Shown here: piece by piece, positions 1 through 9,302 of the stretch
Position numbering within the stretch: the stretch's first letter is position 1
How the letters are laid out: every line of letters begins with the position of its first letter
Program-made: the position numbers and the translations under genes
Notes under the pieces: model-generated
What the model saw: only the letters and a program-made list of their open reading frames with translations
Databases searched by the model: none
What the model was told of the DNA's origin: nothing
Assembly (NCBI RefSeq): GCF_030865425.1
Contig: NZ_JAVFCB010000004.1
Location: 62,001 to 126,000 of the forward strand
Direction of reading: 5' to 3'
DNA: 64,000 nucleotides
From: Microbacterium capsulatum
GTDB lineage: Bacteria > Actinomycetota > Actinomycetes > Actinomycetales > Microbacteriaceae

Positions 1-34
1 GCCAGGAGGAGCCGCGCCCCGCGGGAGGTCGGGG

Positions 35-1372
35 TCAGGCCGTCGCGGCCTCGGCGGGGATCTCCGCCTGGCGGGTGGGCGCGGCGCCGACGCCGCGGAC
101 GAGGCCGAGCTTGCCGGCGACGATGTACAGGATCATCGACAGGAAGAGGCTGATCAGCGACGGGATCCCCCAGGTGACGAAGTAGCCGACGAGGGAGGAG
201 ATCAGCCAGATCACGATCGTCGCGGGCACGATCCGCGGGGCGACGGCCGGGAGCACGCCCTGCTCGCGGCTCTCGTCGAGCTCGCGCCGCCAGCGACGGA
301 CGATGAAGTACTCGGCGACCATGATCCCGGCGATCGGCGGGAAGGCGACGCTCAGCACGATGAGGAACTGCGTGAACTGGCCGAGGATGCCGGCGGCGGC
401 GAGCACCGAGCCGACGACGCCGAGCACGATGGTGGTGCTGACGCGGTGCAGGTTCTTGCCGAACGTGGTGGAGATGAAGTTCACCAGACCCAGGGTCGAG
501 GAGTACAGGTTCCAGTCGTTGATCTTCAGCGTGCCGGTGATGACGATGACGAGGCCGATGAGGCCGACCGAGCTGGTCACGATCGCGACGATGTCGCCGG
601 ACTTCGCGGCGTGCGCCAGGAGCACCCCGGCCAGGCCGATCACGAACTCGCCGAGGGTGACGCCGACCACGGTCTGCTTCACCACGTCTGCGCGGGAGCG
701 GTTGTAGCGGGTCATGTCGCCGGTGATGATCGCGCCGACGATGAGGCCGCCGGCGACGATGCCGGTGCCCGCCCACACGCTGATGTGCGGGCCGGGAGCG
801 GCGCTGGCGATCAGCGAGCCGATGTCGTGGCGGCTGAGCTCCGAGATCACCGACCAGCCGACGAGCACGAGGAACAGCGGCACGGTGATGTTGGCGAGCC
901 ACTGCATGCCGAGGAAGCCGAAGGCGACGATCGCGGTGACCGCGAGGCCGAACAGCAGGCTCCACAGCCAGGGCGGCAGCACGCCGGGCATGAGCGCGTT
1001 CAGCGACTGTGCGGAGATCGCGGACTGGATCCCGAACCAGCCGATCAGGCTGATGCCGATCGCGAGGCCGACGAGGGACGCGCCGATCTCGCCGAAGCCG
1101 GTCCACCGGGCCAGCAGCGCCGTGTTCAGGCCCTCGCGCTGGCCGATGAAGCCGACGATGCACATGATCACCTCGAGGATGAGGGATCCGAGCAGGAACG
1201 CGAGCGCGGCCTCGCCGAATGTCATGCCGTAGCCGAGGGTGGCGCCGAGCAGGAACTGGGAGAGCGCGGAGACCTGGCCGAAGCGCTGGACGGCGATGCC
1301 GAACCAGGGCTTGCGGGCCTGGGGTGTCACACGGGAGAGGGCGAAGTCGTCGTGCGTCGCGATGTGGGCCAT
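35..1372 (-). CDS. NCS1-family (cytosine/purine permease-like) transporter, probable hut-linked permease
   Basis: Predicted 445-residue inner-membrane carrier of the nucleobase:cation symporter-1 family. It is hydrophobic along most of its length with about 12 candidate membrane segments, and has the family-like stretch FLLGATLGYGMTFGEAALAF near the N-terminus and an IKIN-like loop (TLKINDWNLYSS). I chose the ATG at 1372 because AAGGA lies about 10 bases upstream; a longer frame reaches a GTG at 1408 with no clear ribosome site. It is transcribed away from hutH across a shared 264-bp region, so import of histidine or urocanate is the likely job. That substrate is inferred from context; NCS1 proteins usually carry purines, pyrimidines, hydantoins or allantoin, and one of those remains possible. 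Confidence 0.8.
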   Translation of the reverse strand: MAHIATHDDFALSRVTPQARKPWFGIAVQRFGQVSALSQFLLGATLGYGMTFGEAALAFLLGSLILEVIMCIVGFIGQREGLNTALLARWTGFGEIGASLVGLAIGISLIGWFGIQSAISAQSLNALMPGVLPPWLWSLLFGLAVTAIVAFGFLGMQWLANITVPLFLVLVGWSVISELSRHDIGSLIASAAPGPHISVWAGTGIVAGGLIVGAIITGDMTRYNRSRADVVKQTVVGVTLGEFVIGLAGVLLAHAAKSGDIVAIVTSSVGLIGLVIVITGTLKINDWNLYSSTLGLVNFISTTFGKNLHRVSTTIVLGVVGSVLAAAGILGQFTQFLIVLSVAFPPIAGIMVAEYFIVRRWRRELDESREQGVLPAVAPRIVPATIVIWLISSLVGYFVTWGIPSLISLFLSMILYIVAGKLGLVRGVGAAPTRQAEIPAEAATA

Positions 1373-1434
1373 GGGCTTTTCCTTCGGGAAGGGGATGATT
1401 CCGCCCACGCTAATTCGACGGTGCGAGATGCACT

Positions 1435-1481
1435 ATGTGCGATCAGCACTGATCTGAGGATGTCTTCGACATAACGCACAT
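1435..1481. promoter_or_regulatory. Inverted repeat in the divergent hut promoter region
   Basis: ATGTGCG (1435-1441) is mirrored by CGCACAT (1475-1481), and ATCAG/CTGAT (1442-1453) lies inside. The pair sits just upstream of the permease start, between it and hutH. It may be a regulator site; no regulator gene is adjacent, so the binding protein is unknown. Confidence 0.35.
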
Positions 1482-1565
1482 TCATGGATGATCACGGGCG
1501 TACGGGCGGGCGCGGTCGCGCGCGTGTCGAAGCGTCCCCGCGCGATCTGCCCCCGGTATGCCATT

Positions 1566-1583
1566 TGTCTGGAATCACAGACA
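1566..1583. promoter_or_regulatory. Candidate operator upstream of hutH
   Basis: TGTCTG (1566-1571) and CAGACA (1578-1583) form an inverted repeat with a 6-bp spacer, 53 bp before the hutH start. Its size and position suit a dimeric repressor of the hut genes. It does not clearly match the HutC consensus I know. Confidence 0.4.
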
Positions 1584-1636
1584 GGCCTCCTCGAAACCGC
1601 CTGTTCCGAGCCCGCCCGAGGGTGTGGAATCATCTC

Positions 1637-3178
1637 ATGCCCCACACTTCCCCCGTCACCATCGGTTCGACGCCGCTGCGTCCCGAGGATGTCGTCGCCA
1701 TCGCCCGCCACCACGCCCCGGTCGTCATCGACGCCGGCGCGCTCGACCGCGTCGCGGCCGCCCGCGGCGTCATCGACGGCATGGCCGCCGACCCGAAGCC
1801 GCACTACGGCGTCTCGACCGGCTTCGGCGCCCTCGCCACCACCTTCATCGCCCCGGAGCGCCGCCGCCAGCTGCAGCTCAGCCTGATCCGCTCGCACGCG
1901 GCCGGCACGGGCGCCGAGGTCGAGACCGAGGTCGTCCGCGCGCTGCAGCTGCTGCGCCTGCAGACCCTCGCCTCCGGGCACACCGGCGTCCGCACCCAGG
2001 TCGTCGAGACCTACGCCGCGATGCTCAACGCCGGGATCACCCCGATCGTCCGCGAGTACGGCTCGCTGGGCTGCTCGGGCGACCTCGCCCCGCTCGCCCA
2101 TGTCGCGCTCGCCAGCATGGGCGAGGGCGACGTCCGCAACGCGGCCGGCGACCTGGTCCCCGCCGCCGACGCGCTCGCGATGGCCGGCATCGAGCCGCTC
2201 GTCCTGCTCGAGAAGGAGGGCCTCGCCCTCATCAACGGCACGGACGGCATGCTCGGCATGCTCGTGCTCGCGCTGCACGACCTGGACAACCTCTTCATCA
2301 CCGCCGACATCTCGGCGGCCATGTCGATCGAGTCGCAGCTCGGCACGGACGCGGTCTTCGCCGCCGACCTGATGGCGCTGCGTCCGCAGATCGGCCAGGC
2401 CGTCTCCGCCGCGCACCTGCGCGCCTTCCTCGGATCCTCCCCGATGGTCGCCAGCCACAAGGGCCCGGAGGACGGCCGCGTGCAGGACGCCTACTCGCTG
2501 CGCTGCTCGCCGCAGGTGCACGGCGCCGCCCGCGACACCGCCGCCTACGCCACCACGATCGCCGAGCGCGAGCTCGCGAGCGTGGTCGACAACCCCGTCG
2601 TCACCAGCGACGGCCGCATCGAGTCCAACGGCAACTTCCACGGCGCTCCCGTCGCCGCGGTGCTGGACTTCCTCGCGATCTCCGTCGCCGACGTGGCCTC
2701 GGTCGCCGAGCGCCGCACCGACCGCGCCCTCGACCCGGCCCGCAACCACGGCCTTCCCCCGTTCCTCGCGGACGAGGTCGGCGTGGACTCCGGTCTGATG
2801 ATCGCGCAGTACGCCGCCGCCGGCATCGTCTCCGAGCTCAAGCGCCTCGCGGTGCCGGCCTCGGTCGACTCGATCCCGTCCTCGGCCATGCAGGAGGACC
2901 ACGTCTCGATGGGCTGGTCCGCCGCCCGCAAGCTCCGCCGCGCGATCGACGGCCTCGGCCGCGTCCTCGCGATCGAGATCCTCACCGGCGCCCGCGCCCT
3001 CGACCTGCGCGCCCCGCTCGAGGCCGGCCCCGCCACCGGCGCCGTCCGCGACCTGGTCCGCACCGTGGCCGGCGGCCCCGGCCCCGACCGTTTCCTCTCT
3101 CCCGACATGGAGGCCGTGACCGCCCTCGTGCAGTCCGGCCAGATCGCCGCTATTGCGAAGGAGCACGCGAATGACTGA
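1637..3178 (+). CDS. hutH: Histidine ammonia-lyase
   Basis: Converts L-histidine to trans-urocanate and ammonia, the first step of histidine degradation, in the cytoplasm. The 513-residue length is normal for the family. Visible signatures are the N-terminal tyrosine loop YGVSTGFG (58-65), the cofactor region [14 protein letters not shown] (142-155) and LINGTDG. The MIO cofactor normally forms from Ala-Ser-Gly; here the triad reads Cys146-Ser147-Gly148. The ATG at 1637 starts the conserved N-terminus; the frame is open further upstream but those residues do not look like HutH. The 3' end overlaps hutU by 8 bp, so the two are translationally coupled. Confidence 0.96.
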   Translation: MPHTSPVTIGSTPLRPEDVVAIARHHAPVVIDAGALDRVAAARGVIDGMAADPKPHYGVSTGFGALATTFIAPERRRQLQLSLIRSHAAGTGAEVETEVVRALQLLRLQTLASGHTGVRTQVVETYAAMLNAGITPIVREYGSLGCSGDLAPLAHVALASMGEGDVRNAAGDLVPAADALAMAGIEPLVLLEKEGLALINGTDGMLGMLVLALHDLDNLFITADISAAMSIESQLGTDAVFAADLMALRPQIGQAVSAAHLRAFLGSSPMVASHKGPEDGRVQDAYSLRCSPQVHGAARDTAAYATTIAERELASVVDNPVVTSDGRIESNGNFHGAPVAAVLDFLAISVADVASVAERRTDRALDPARNHGLPPFLADEVGVDSGLMIAQYAAAGIVSELKRLAVPASVDSIPSSAMQEDHVSMGWSAARKLRRAIDGLGRVLAIEILTGARALDLRAPLEAGPATGAVRDLVRTVAGGPGPDRFLSPDMEAVTALVQSGQIAAIAKEHAND

Positions 3179-4862
3179 CACCACCACGACGACCGCGGGT
3201 CCGACCCTGTCGGACCCGACCCGCCACATCCGCGCCATCCGCGGCAACGAGCGCACCGCGAAGAGCTGGGGCGCCGAGGCCGCCAAGCGCATGCTGATGA
3301 ACAACCTCGACCCCGAGGTCGCCGAGCACCCCGAGGACCTCGTGGTCTACGGCGGCACCGGCCGCGCCGCGCGCAGCTGGGAGGCGTACGACGCGATCGT
3401 GCGCACCCTCGACGAGCTCGAGCCCGACGAAACCCTGCTCGTGCAGTCCGGCAAGCCGGTCGGCGTGTTCCGCACCCACGAGTGGGCGCCGCGCGTGCTG
3501 ATCGCCAACTCGAACCTCGTCGGCGACTGGGCCACCTGGCCCGAGTTCCGCAAGCTCGAGGCCGAGGGCCTGATGATGTACGGCCAGATGACGGCCGGAT
3601 CCTGGATCTACATCGGATCCCAGGGCATCCTGCAGGGCACCTACGAGACGTTCGCGGCCGTGGCCCGCTCGCTCGGCAAGGAGTCCCTCAAGGGCACCCT
3701 CTCGCTCACCGGCGGGGCCGGCGGCATGGGCGGTGCGCAGCCGCTCGCCGTCACCCTGAACGACGGCGCGTGCCTCATCGTCGACGTGGACGAGTCGCGT
3801 CTCGCGCGCCGCGTCGACCACGGCTACCTCGACGTCTACTACACCGACCTCGACGAGGCGATCGCCCGCGCCGTCGCCGCCAAGGAGGCGGGCGAGGCCC
3901 TCTCCGTCGGCATCGTCGGCAACGCCGCCGAGGTCTTCCCCGAGCTGTTCCGCCGCGGCGTCCCGATCGACATCGTGACCGACCAGACCAGCGCGCACGA
4001 CCCGCTCGCGTACCTGCCCATCGGCATCTCGGTCGAGGACTGGAAGGCCGAGGCCGAGCGCGACCCGGAGGAGTTCACCCGTCGCTCCCGCGAGTCCATG
4101 GCCGCGCACGTGCGTGCCATGGTCGCGTTCCAGGACGCCGGCGCCGCCGTGTTCGACTACGGCAACTCGATCCGCGCCGAGGCCGTTCTCGGTGGCTTCG
4201 ACCGCGCGTTCGAGTTCCCCGGCTTCGTGCCGGCGTACATCCGCCCGCAGTTCGAAGAGGGCCGCGGCCCGTTCCGCTGGGCCGCCCTCTCGGGTGACCC
4301 GGAGGACATCTACAAGACCGACCGCGCCATCGCCGAGCTCTTCCCCGAGGACGCGGCCCTGCACCGCTGGCTGGAGAAGGCCGGCGAGAAGGTCCACTTC
4401 GAGGGTCTGCCCGCCCGCATCTGCTGGCTGGGCTACAAGGAGCGCCACCTGGCGGGCCTGAAGTTCAACGAGATGGTCGCCTCGGGCGAGCTCTCCGCGC
4501 CGATCGTGATCGGCCGCGACCACCTCGACTCCGGCTCGGTCGCCTCGCCGTACCGCGAGACCGAGGCCATGAAGGACGGCTCGGACGCGATCGCCGACTG
4601 GCCGCTCCTGAACGCGCTGCTGAACACCGCGTCGGGCGCCTCCTGGGTGTCGCTGCACCACGGCGGCGGCGTCGGCATCGGCCGTTCCATCCACGCCGGT
4701 CAGGTGACCGTCGCGGACGGTTCGGCGCTGGCCGCGGAGAAGCTCGAGCGCGTGCTGACCAACGACCCGGGCACCGGCGTCATGCGGCACGTCGACGCGG
4801 GCTACGACCACGCGAAGGACATCGCGCGGGAGCGCGGGCTCAAGGTCCCGATGGGGCTCTGA
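3171..4862 (+). CDS. hutU: Urocanate hydratase
   Basis: Hydrates urocanate to 4-imidazolone-5-propionate using tightly bound NAD+ as an electrophile. The 563 residues carry urocanase signatures: [16 protein letters not shown] near the N-terminus, the dinucleotide region [15 protein letters not shown], and [20 protein letters not shown]. The ATG at 3171 lies inside the end of hutH and is preceded by GAAGGAG, which decides the start over an in-frame ATG at 3153. It is the second gene of the hutHU pair. A 221-bp gap holding a palindromic repeat separates it from hutI. Confidence 0.97.
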   Translation: MTDTTTTTAGPTLSDPTRHIRAIRGNERTAKSWGAEAAKRMLMNNLDPEVAEHPEDLVVYGGTGRAARSWEAYDAIVRTLDELEPDETLLVQSGKPVGVFRTHEWAPRVLIANSNLVGDWATWPEFRKLEAEGLMMYGQMTAGSWIYIGSQGILQGTYETFAAVARSLGKESLKGTLSLTGGAGGMGGAQPLAVTLNDGACLIVDVDESRLARRVDHGYLDVYYTDLDEAIARAVAAKEAGEALSVGIVGNAAEVFPELFRRGVPIDIVTDQTSAHDPLAYLPIGISVEDWKAEAERDPEEFTRRSRESMAAHVRAMVAFQDAGAAVFDYGNSIRAEAVLGGFDRAFEFPGFVPAYIRPQFEEGRGPFRWAALSGDPEDIYKTDRAIAELFPEDAALHRWLEKAGEKVHFEGLPARICWLGYKERHLAGLKFNEMVASGELSAPIVIGRDHLDSGSVASPYRETEAMKDGSDAIADWPLLNALLNTASGASWVSLHHGGGVGIGRSIHAGQVTVADGSALAAEKLERVLTNDPGTGVMRHVDAGYDHAKDIARERGLKVPMGL

Positions 4863-4990
4863 GCTCCGGCTCCGACACAGACGGCGTCCCGCCCTCTGCT
4901 CCCCGTCGGGGGATGGGGGCACGGAGGGCGGGGCGCGACCCTGGCGCAAGCCGGATCTCTCTTGAGGACCGACCACCGGTCCTGAAGACC

Positions 4991-5043
4991 GTGTCCCACT
5001 TTCTGCTGTTCCGAGACCGGAATTGCAGCAGAAAGTGGGACAC
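4991..5043. repeat. Palindromic intergenic repeat, family A copy 1
   Basis: The left arm GTGTCCCACTTTCTGCTG and right arm CAGCAGAAAGTGGGACAC are perfect complements of 18 bp around a 17-bp centre. It sits between hutU and hutI, which face the same way. Related copies lie at 6299, 15388, 58141 and 61892. There is no T-run, so a simple terminator role is unlikely. Confidence 0.9.
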
Positions 5044-5083
5044 CGTCGTACACAATGTGGGACATCATCGACGCGGAGGACGC

Positions 5084-6265
5084 ATGCGGATCCTGATCAC
5101 GAACATCGGCGAGCTGACGACGAACACTCCGGCGGACCCTGAGCGTGTCGAAGGGGCGGACCCCTGCGGCACGCTGCACGACGCCGCAGTCCTCATCGAG
5201 GACGACCGGATCGCGTGGGTCGGCCCTGCCGACGACGCTCCCGACGCGGACGAGGTGGTCGACGCCGCCGGCCGCGCCGTGATCCCCGGTTTCGTGGACA
5301 GCCACAGCCATCTCGTCTTCGGCGGCGACCGGGCCGCGGAGTTCGAGGCGCGCATGCAGGGCCAGAAGTACGCGGCCGGCGGGATCCGCTCCACGGTCGC
5401 CGCGACCCGCGGCGCGAGTGACGACGAGCTGCGCGCGCGCCTGCGCGGCTTCCTCGACGAGATGCTCGCGCAGGGCACCACCACGGTCGAGATCAAGAGC
5501 GGCTACGGCCTCGACCTCGCCACCGAGGAGCGCCTCGTGCGCCTCGCGGCCGAGGTCACCCCCGAGGTCACCTTCCTCGGCGCGCACGTCGTGCCCGCCG
5601 AGTACGCCGACCGCGGCGACGAGTACGTCGACCTCGTGACCGGCGCGATGCTCGACGCCTGTGCCCCGCACGCCAAGTGGATCGACGTCTTCTGCGAGAC
5701 CGGCGCGTTCACCGTGCCGCAGTCCCGCCGCGTGCTCGAGGCCGGCATCGCCCGCGGCCTGCAGCCGCGCGTGCACGCCAGCCAGCTCGGCCCGGGCGAG
5801 GGCGTGCAGCTGGCCGTCGAGCTCGGCGCCGCGTCGATCGACCACGGCACCTACCTGACCGACGCCGACGTCGACGCGCTCGCCGCGTCCGACACGGTAC
5901 TCACCCTCCTGCCGGGCGTCGAGTTCTCCACCCGCCAGCCCTACCCGGACGCCCGCCGCCTCATCGACGCCGGCGTGACCGTCGCGATCGCCTGCGACAC
6001 GAACCCGGGATCCAGCTTCACCTCGTCCATGCCGTTCTGCATCGCCGTCGCCGTGCGCGACATGAGGATGACGGTCGCCGAGGCGATCCACGCCGCCACC
6101 GCCGGGGGAGCGGCGGCCCTGCGCCGCACCGACATCGGCGCGATCGCGCCCGGCATGCGCGCCGACGTCGTGCTGCTGAAGAGCACGAGCCGCGTGCACC
6201 TGGCCTACCGCCCGGGCGTTCCGCTCGTCGACGCCGTCTGGAAGGACGGCGTCCGGGCGGTCTGA
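5084..6265 (+). CDS. hutI: Imidazolonepropionase
   Basis: Hydrolyses 4-imidazolone-5-propionate to N-formimidoyl-L-glutamate; a cytosolic metal-dependent amidohydrolase. The 393 residues show the amidohydrolase entry motif [17 protein letters not shown], the substrate-binding [16 protein letters not shown], the His of HASQLG and the distal ACDTNPGSS. The ATG at 5084 follows GCGGAGGAC; the frame runs open upstream through the family A repeat, which is not coding. It completes the hutHUI set. A later hutG-like gene at 12952 on the other strand could finish the pathway. Confidence 0.95.
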   Translation: MRILITNIGELTTNTPADPERVEGADPCGTLHDAAVLIEDDRIAWVGPADDAPDADEVVDAAGRAVIPGFVDSHSHLVFGGDRAAEFEARMQGQKYAAGGIRSTVAATRGASDDELRARLRGFLDEMLAQGTTTVEIKSGYGLDLATEERLVRLAAEVTPEVTFLGAHVVPAEYADRGDEYVDLVTGAMLDACAPHAKWIDVFCETGAFTVPQSRRVLEAGIARGLQPRVHASQLGPGEGVQLAVELGAASIDHGTYLTDADVDALAASDTVLTLLPGVEFSTRQPYPDARRLIDAGVTVAIACDTNPGSSFTSSMPFCIAVAVRDMRMTVAEAIHAATAGGAAALRRTDIGAIAPGMRADVVLLKSTSRVHLAYRPGVPLVDAVWKDGVRAV

Positions 6266-6298
6266 CCCGCTCGATCCCTCGCTGATGGCCTGACGATC

Positions 6299-6351
6299 GT
6301 GTCCCACTTTCGGCTGTAGTTCGGCCGGATCCGCAGCAGGAAGTGGGACAC
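6299..6351. repeat. Palindromic intergenic repeat, family A copy 2
   Basis: GTGTCCCACTTTCGGCTG pairs imperfectly with CAGCAGGAAGTGGGACAC around an 18-bp centre. It lies between the convergent ends of hutI and the debranching enzyme gene and runs directly into a 21-bp tandem array. Confidence 0.85.
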
Positions 6352-6435
6352 GGCCCGCAGGAACTGGGACACGGCCCGCCGGAAGCGGGACACGGCCCGC
6401 CGGAAGCGGGACACGGCCGGCGTTCAGCGGGACAC
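6352..6435. repeat. Four tandem 21-bp units grown from the right arm of repeat A2
   Basis: Each unit has the form GGCCCGCCGGAAGCGGGACAC with small changes, and each ends in GGGACAC, the terminal heptamer of the family A right arm. Units begin at 6352, 6373, 6394 and 6415; the two middle ones are identical. The array stops 2 bp before the TGA complement of the next gene. Slippage or local duplication of a half-element is the likely origin. Confidence 0.85.
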
Positions 6436-6437
6436 CC

Positions 6438-8306
6438 TCAGCCGAGCGCCTCCGCGCACACCACCGCGGCCGCGGCGGACCAGGCCTGCGGGCGGCACGA
6501 CGCCGGGTACGGCACGGGCCGCACGCCCTGCACACGGGCGTCGCCGGCGTGCAGCTCGGGCATCCGGTAGTCGAAGCCCTCCGCCGCATCGACGAGCTGC
6601 CGGGCGACCGCGGCCGCATCCTCGCGCAGACCGGCGCGGAGCATGCCGTGCACCGCCACCGCGGTGTCGTGCGCCCAGACGCTGCCGCCGTGGTAGCTGA
6701 GCGGCCAGAAGCCCGCGGCCCCCGAGGACATGGTGCGGATTCCGAAGCCGCTCGACATCGTGTCGCCCCGGAGCAGGGCCGTGCACGCGCGCTCCTCCTC
6801 CGGATCGAGCAGCCCGGTGCCGATGAGGTGGCCGATGTTGCTGGTCAGGGAGTCGACCGCGGCGCCGTGCGCGTCGAGCGCGATCGCCGGATAGCGCCCC
6901 TCGGGCGTGACCACCCAGTACGCCGCGCGGAAGCGGTCCCGCAGGTTCGCGGCCCAGGTGCGCAGATCCTCGCTGCCCGCCTCGCCGAGCGCGTCGAGCA
7001 GGTCCGCTCCGCGCACGGCCGCCTCGTAGGCGTAGGCCTGCACCTCGCTGAGCGCGATCGGGCCCTCGGCGAGCCGGCCGTCGCGCCACTGGATCGAGTC
7101 GCCGGAGTCCTTCCAGCCCTGATTGGCGAGGCCGTGCCCGGTCTGGTCCACGTAGTCGATGAAGCCGGATCCGCTGGCGTCGCCGTGGTCGATCATCCAG
7201 CCGAGCGCGGCGCGCAGGTTCGGCAGCAGGGCGCGCACCTCGGCCTCCGGCATGCCGGCGTCGCGCGCGTCGGCGAGCAGGCACACCCAGAGCGGCGTCG
7301 CATCCACGGTGCCGTAGTAGAGCGGCGGCAGGCGGACCCCCTCGTTCGGCAGTGAGAGCGCACCGCTGCGCAGCTCGTGCGGGATCTTCCCCGGGGCCTC
7401 GGCGGTGGCGGGGTCCTTCTTCGTCCCCTGCAGCCGCCCGAGCACCCGCAGCGTCGAGGCGGCGATCGCCGGGTCGAGCGTCAGTGCGAGACGCGCCGCC
7501 CAGATCGAGTCGCGGCCGAAGAGCGTGAAGAACCACGGCGCCCCGGCGGCGTAGAAGGCATCCTCCGGATGGGCGGGCACGGCGAGGCGCAGCGCCGCCA
7601 GGTCGCCCGCCGCGCGGTCCAGCCAGCGGCGCAGGCGCGGATCCGTCGTGTCGGGCACGGCCGGGTGCGGGGCCGATGCGGGCGCCGTCACCACCAGGGC
7701 GTCGTCGGCGAGCGCGAGGTCGAGAGCGAACTCCGCCGTCGACCGCGGCGCGAGCACGGCCGACCAGCGCACCGCGAGCCCGGCATCGGAGACGGTGATC
7801 TCCGCGCCCGGGGCGGTCAGCCCGAACGAGGCGGTCCCCGATGTGACGCGCGTGCCGTCCCAGTCCCAGGCGCCGTCGTGGGCGAGGCCCGCTTTGACCT
7901 GCTGCAGCGGCGCGAAGTCGGGGACGATGCGCGCCGTCACCGCGACGGGCACCGGCACCTCGCGGTGGGAGGTGATCCGGATCCGCTCCGCGACCCCGCC
8001 CGCACGCACGGTGCGCGTGCGATCGAGCCGCACCTTGGGGTCGGGCTGGTCGTCGTCGATCCCACGCAGGACGCCGGCGAACACCACCTGCTGCGGACCG
8101 GGGGAGGAGCACGCGATCGACTCGACCTCGGTGCCCTCGACCGTGACCGCGAGCACGCGGACGTGCCGTACGTCGCCGTGGTAGACGCCGTGGATGGGCG
8201 CGGACCCCAGGTCCCCGGTCTCGTCCGACCACACCTGGGTCGGCGCCTGCAGGGCGATCACGGCGTCGTCGAGCAGCGGCTGGAGGGGCGGCGGGGAGGC
8301 GGTCAT
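6438..8306 (-). CDS. Glycogen-debranching-type amylo-alpha-1,6-glucosidase family protein
   Basis: Predicted cytoplasmic glucosidase acting on oligosaccharides brought in by the ABC transporter encoded just upstream. The 622 residues split into an N-terminal beta-rich domain (about 1-210, GDE N-terminal type) and an (alpha/alpha)6 catalytic region with AAGAPWFFTLFGRDSIW, LRSGALSLPNEG, QGWKDSGDSIQWRDG and GHLIGTGLL. Those motifs are typical of the debranching/GH63-like superfamily. AAGGAG precedes the ATG at 8306. It is the last gene of a four-gene operon (binding protein, two permeases, this enzyme). The exact linkage cleaved cannot be read from the sequence. Confidence 0.85.
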   Translation of the reverse strand: MTASPPPLQPLLDDAVIALQAPTQVWSDETGDLGSAPIHGVYHGDVRHVRVLAVTVEGTEVESIACSSPGPQQVVFAGVLRGIDDDQPDPKVRLDRTRTVRAGGVAERIRITSHREVPVPVAVTARIVPDFAPLQQVKAGLAHDGAWDWDGTRVTSGTASFGLTAPGAEITVSDAGLAVRWSAVLAPRSTAEFALDLALADDALVVTAPASAPHPAVPDTTDPRLRRWLDRAAGDLAALRLAVPAHPEDAFYAAGAPWFFTLFGRDSIWAARLALTLDPAIAASTLRVLGRLQGTKKDPATAEAPGKIPHELRSGALSLPNEGVRLPPLYYGTVDATPLWVCLLADARDAGMPEAEVRALLPNLRAALGWMIDHGDASGSGFIDYVDQTGHGLANQGWKDSGDSIQWRDGRLAEGPIALSEVQAYAYEAAVRGADLLDALGEAGSEDLRTWAANLRDRFRAAYWVVTPEGRYPAIALDAHGAAVDSLTSNIGHLIGTGLLDPEEERACTALLRGDTMSSGFGIRTMSSGAAGFWPLSYHGGSVWAHDTAVAVHGMLRAGLREDAAAVARQLVDAAEGFDYRMPELHAGDARVQGVRPVPYPASCRPQAWSAAAAVVCAEALG

Positions 8307-8429
8307 GCAGAGAGCTCCTTCGTGGGGTGCAGGGTGCGGGGATGCGGGATCCGGGGTGCGATCGGCGCGGCGGACAGGGGCGGGATCACGACAGGTTGGG
8401 GCGGGCGAGGCCGTGCGCGCGCCACAGGG

Positions 8430-9302
8430 TCACTCCTTCACCGCCCCGTCGCTCGAGTTCATGATGCGCTTCTGGAAGACGAAGAACATCACCGCGACGG
8501 GGATCGTCATGATGATCGCCGCGGCGAGCTTCAGCGGGTACTGACGGCCCTGGCTGAGCTGGCCGTTCGCGAGCTGCGCGACGCCCTTGGTGAGGGTGGT
8601 CAGTTCGGGCGACTGCGTCGACACGATGAAGTGCGCGAGCTCGTTCCAGGAGCCCTGGAACGACAGGATCACGATCGTGATGAGCGCCGGGCGGGCCATC
8701 GGCAGCACGATCGACCAGAACACCCGGAAGGTGCCCGCGCCGTCGATCCGGGCCTGCTCCTCGACGGAGACAGGGATCGACTCGAAGAAGTTCTTCATGA
8801 TGAACACGCCTGCGGCGTCGACGAGCAGCGGCAGGATCATGCCGGCGTACGAGTCGTACATGCCGAGTGTGTTGATCACCAGGAACTTCGGGATGAGCAG
8901 CACCACGGTCGGCACGCTCATGACGGCCACGAGGCCGGCGAACACGACGGACCGTCCGCGGAAGCGGAGCCGTGCGAGCGCGTAGCCGGCCAGCGAGTTG
9001 AAGAACACCCGGCCGAGCGTCACCACGATCGTCACGGTCACCGAGTTCCTGAACCAGGTGGGGAAGTCGCTGCGCAGGAACAGCTGCGTGTAGGCCTCGG
9101 TCGTGAGAGTCTGCGGCACCAGGGTCAGCGGGTTCGCCGCGGCATCCGGATCCGTCTTGAGGCTCGTCGAGACCTGGATCAGGAACGGATAGATGTAGAC
9201 GATCGCGAGCGCGACGAGCAGCGCGTACAGGATCGACGTGGAGGCGATCCGCGCGGTCGTCCAGTGTCGACGCCGCGGGGTGAAGGACGTGGTGGCGCTC
9301 AT
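8430..9302 (-). CDS. Carbohydrate ABC transporter permease (MalG type)
   Basis: A 290-residue inner-membrane permease with six candidate membrane segments and the EAA-loop pattern EEQARIDGAGTFRVFWSIVLP that docks to the ATPase. The ATG at 9302 overlaps the stop of the upstream permease in an ATGA junction, so the two are coupled. A longer open frame upstream is antisense to nothing real and is rejected. It works with the 9299-10450 permease and the lipoprotein at 10453. No ATPase gene is present, as is common when a shared MsiK-type ATPase serves several importers. Confidence 0.93.
   Translation of the reverse strand: MSATTSFTPRRRHWTTARIASTSILYALLVALAIVYIYPFLIQVSTSLKTDPDAAANPLTLVPQTLTTEAYTQLFLRSDFPTWFRNSVTVTIVVTLGRVFFNSLAGYALARLRFRGRSVVFAGLVAVMSVPTVVLLIPKFLVINTLGMYDSYAGMILPLLVDAAGVFIMKNFFESIPVSVEEQARIDGAGTFRVFWSIVLPMARPALITIVILSFQGSWNELAHFIVSTQSPELTTLTKGVAQLANGQLSQGRQYPLKLAAAIIMTIPVAVMFFVFQKRIMNSSDGAVKE

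Noticed and set aside
1433..3304. Long open frame (over 600 codons) antisense to hutH
   Set aside because: High-GC third positions leave antisense frames open. The translation is low-complexity Arg/Glu/Asp/Gly-rich, while hutH on the other strand has clear motifs. Similar long antisense frames opposite hutU, hutI, nrdE, the debranching enzyme and CHAT genes are rejected for the same reason.
4991..5043. Rho-independent terminator
   Set aside because: The hairpin is good but lacks a T-run, and the same sequence occurs in divergent promoter gaps (15388-15470), which does not fit a terminator.
6352..6435. CRISPR-like array
   Set aside because: The 21-bp units adjoin with no unique spacers and derive from a family A arm. 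No cas genes are in the window.
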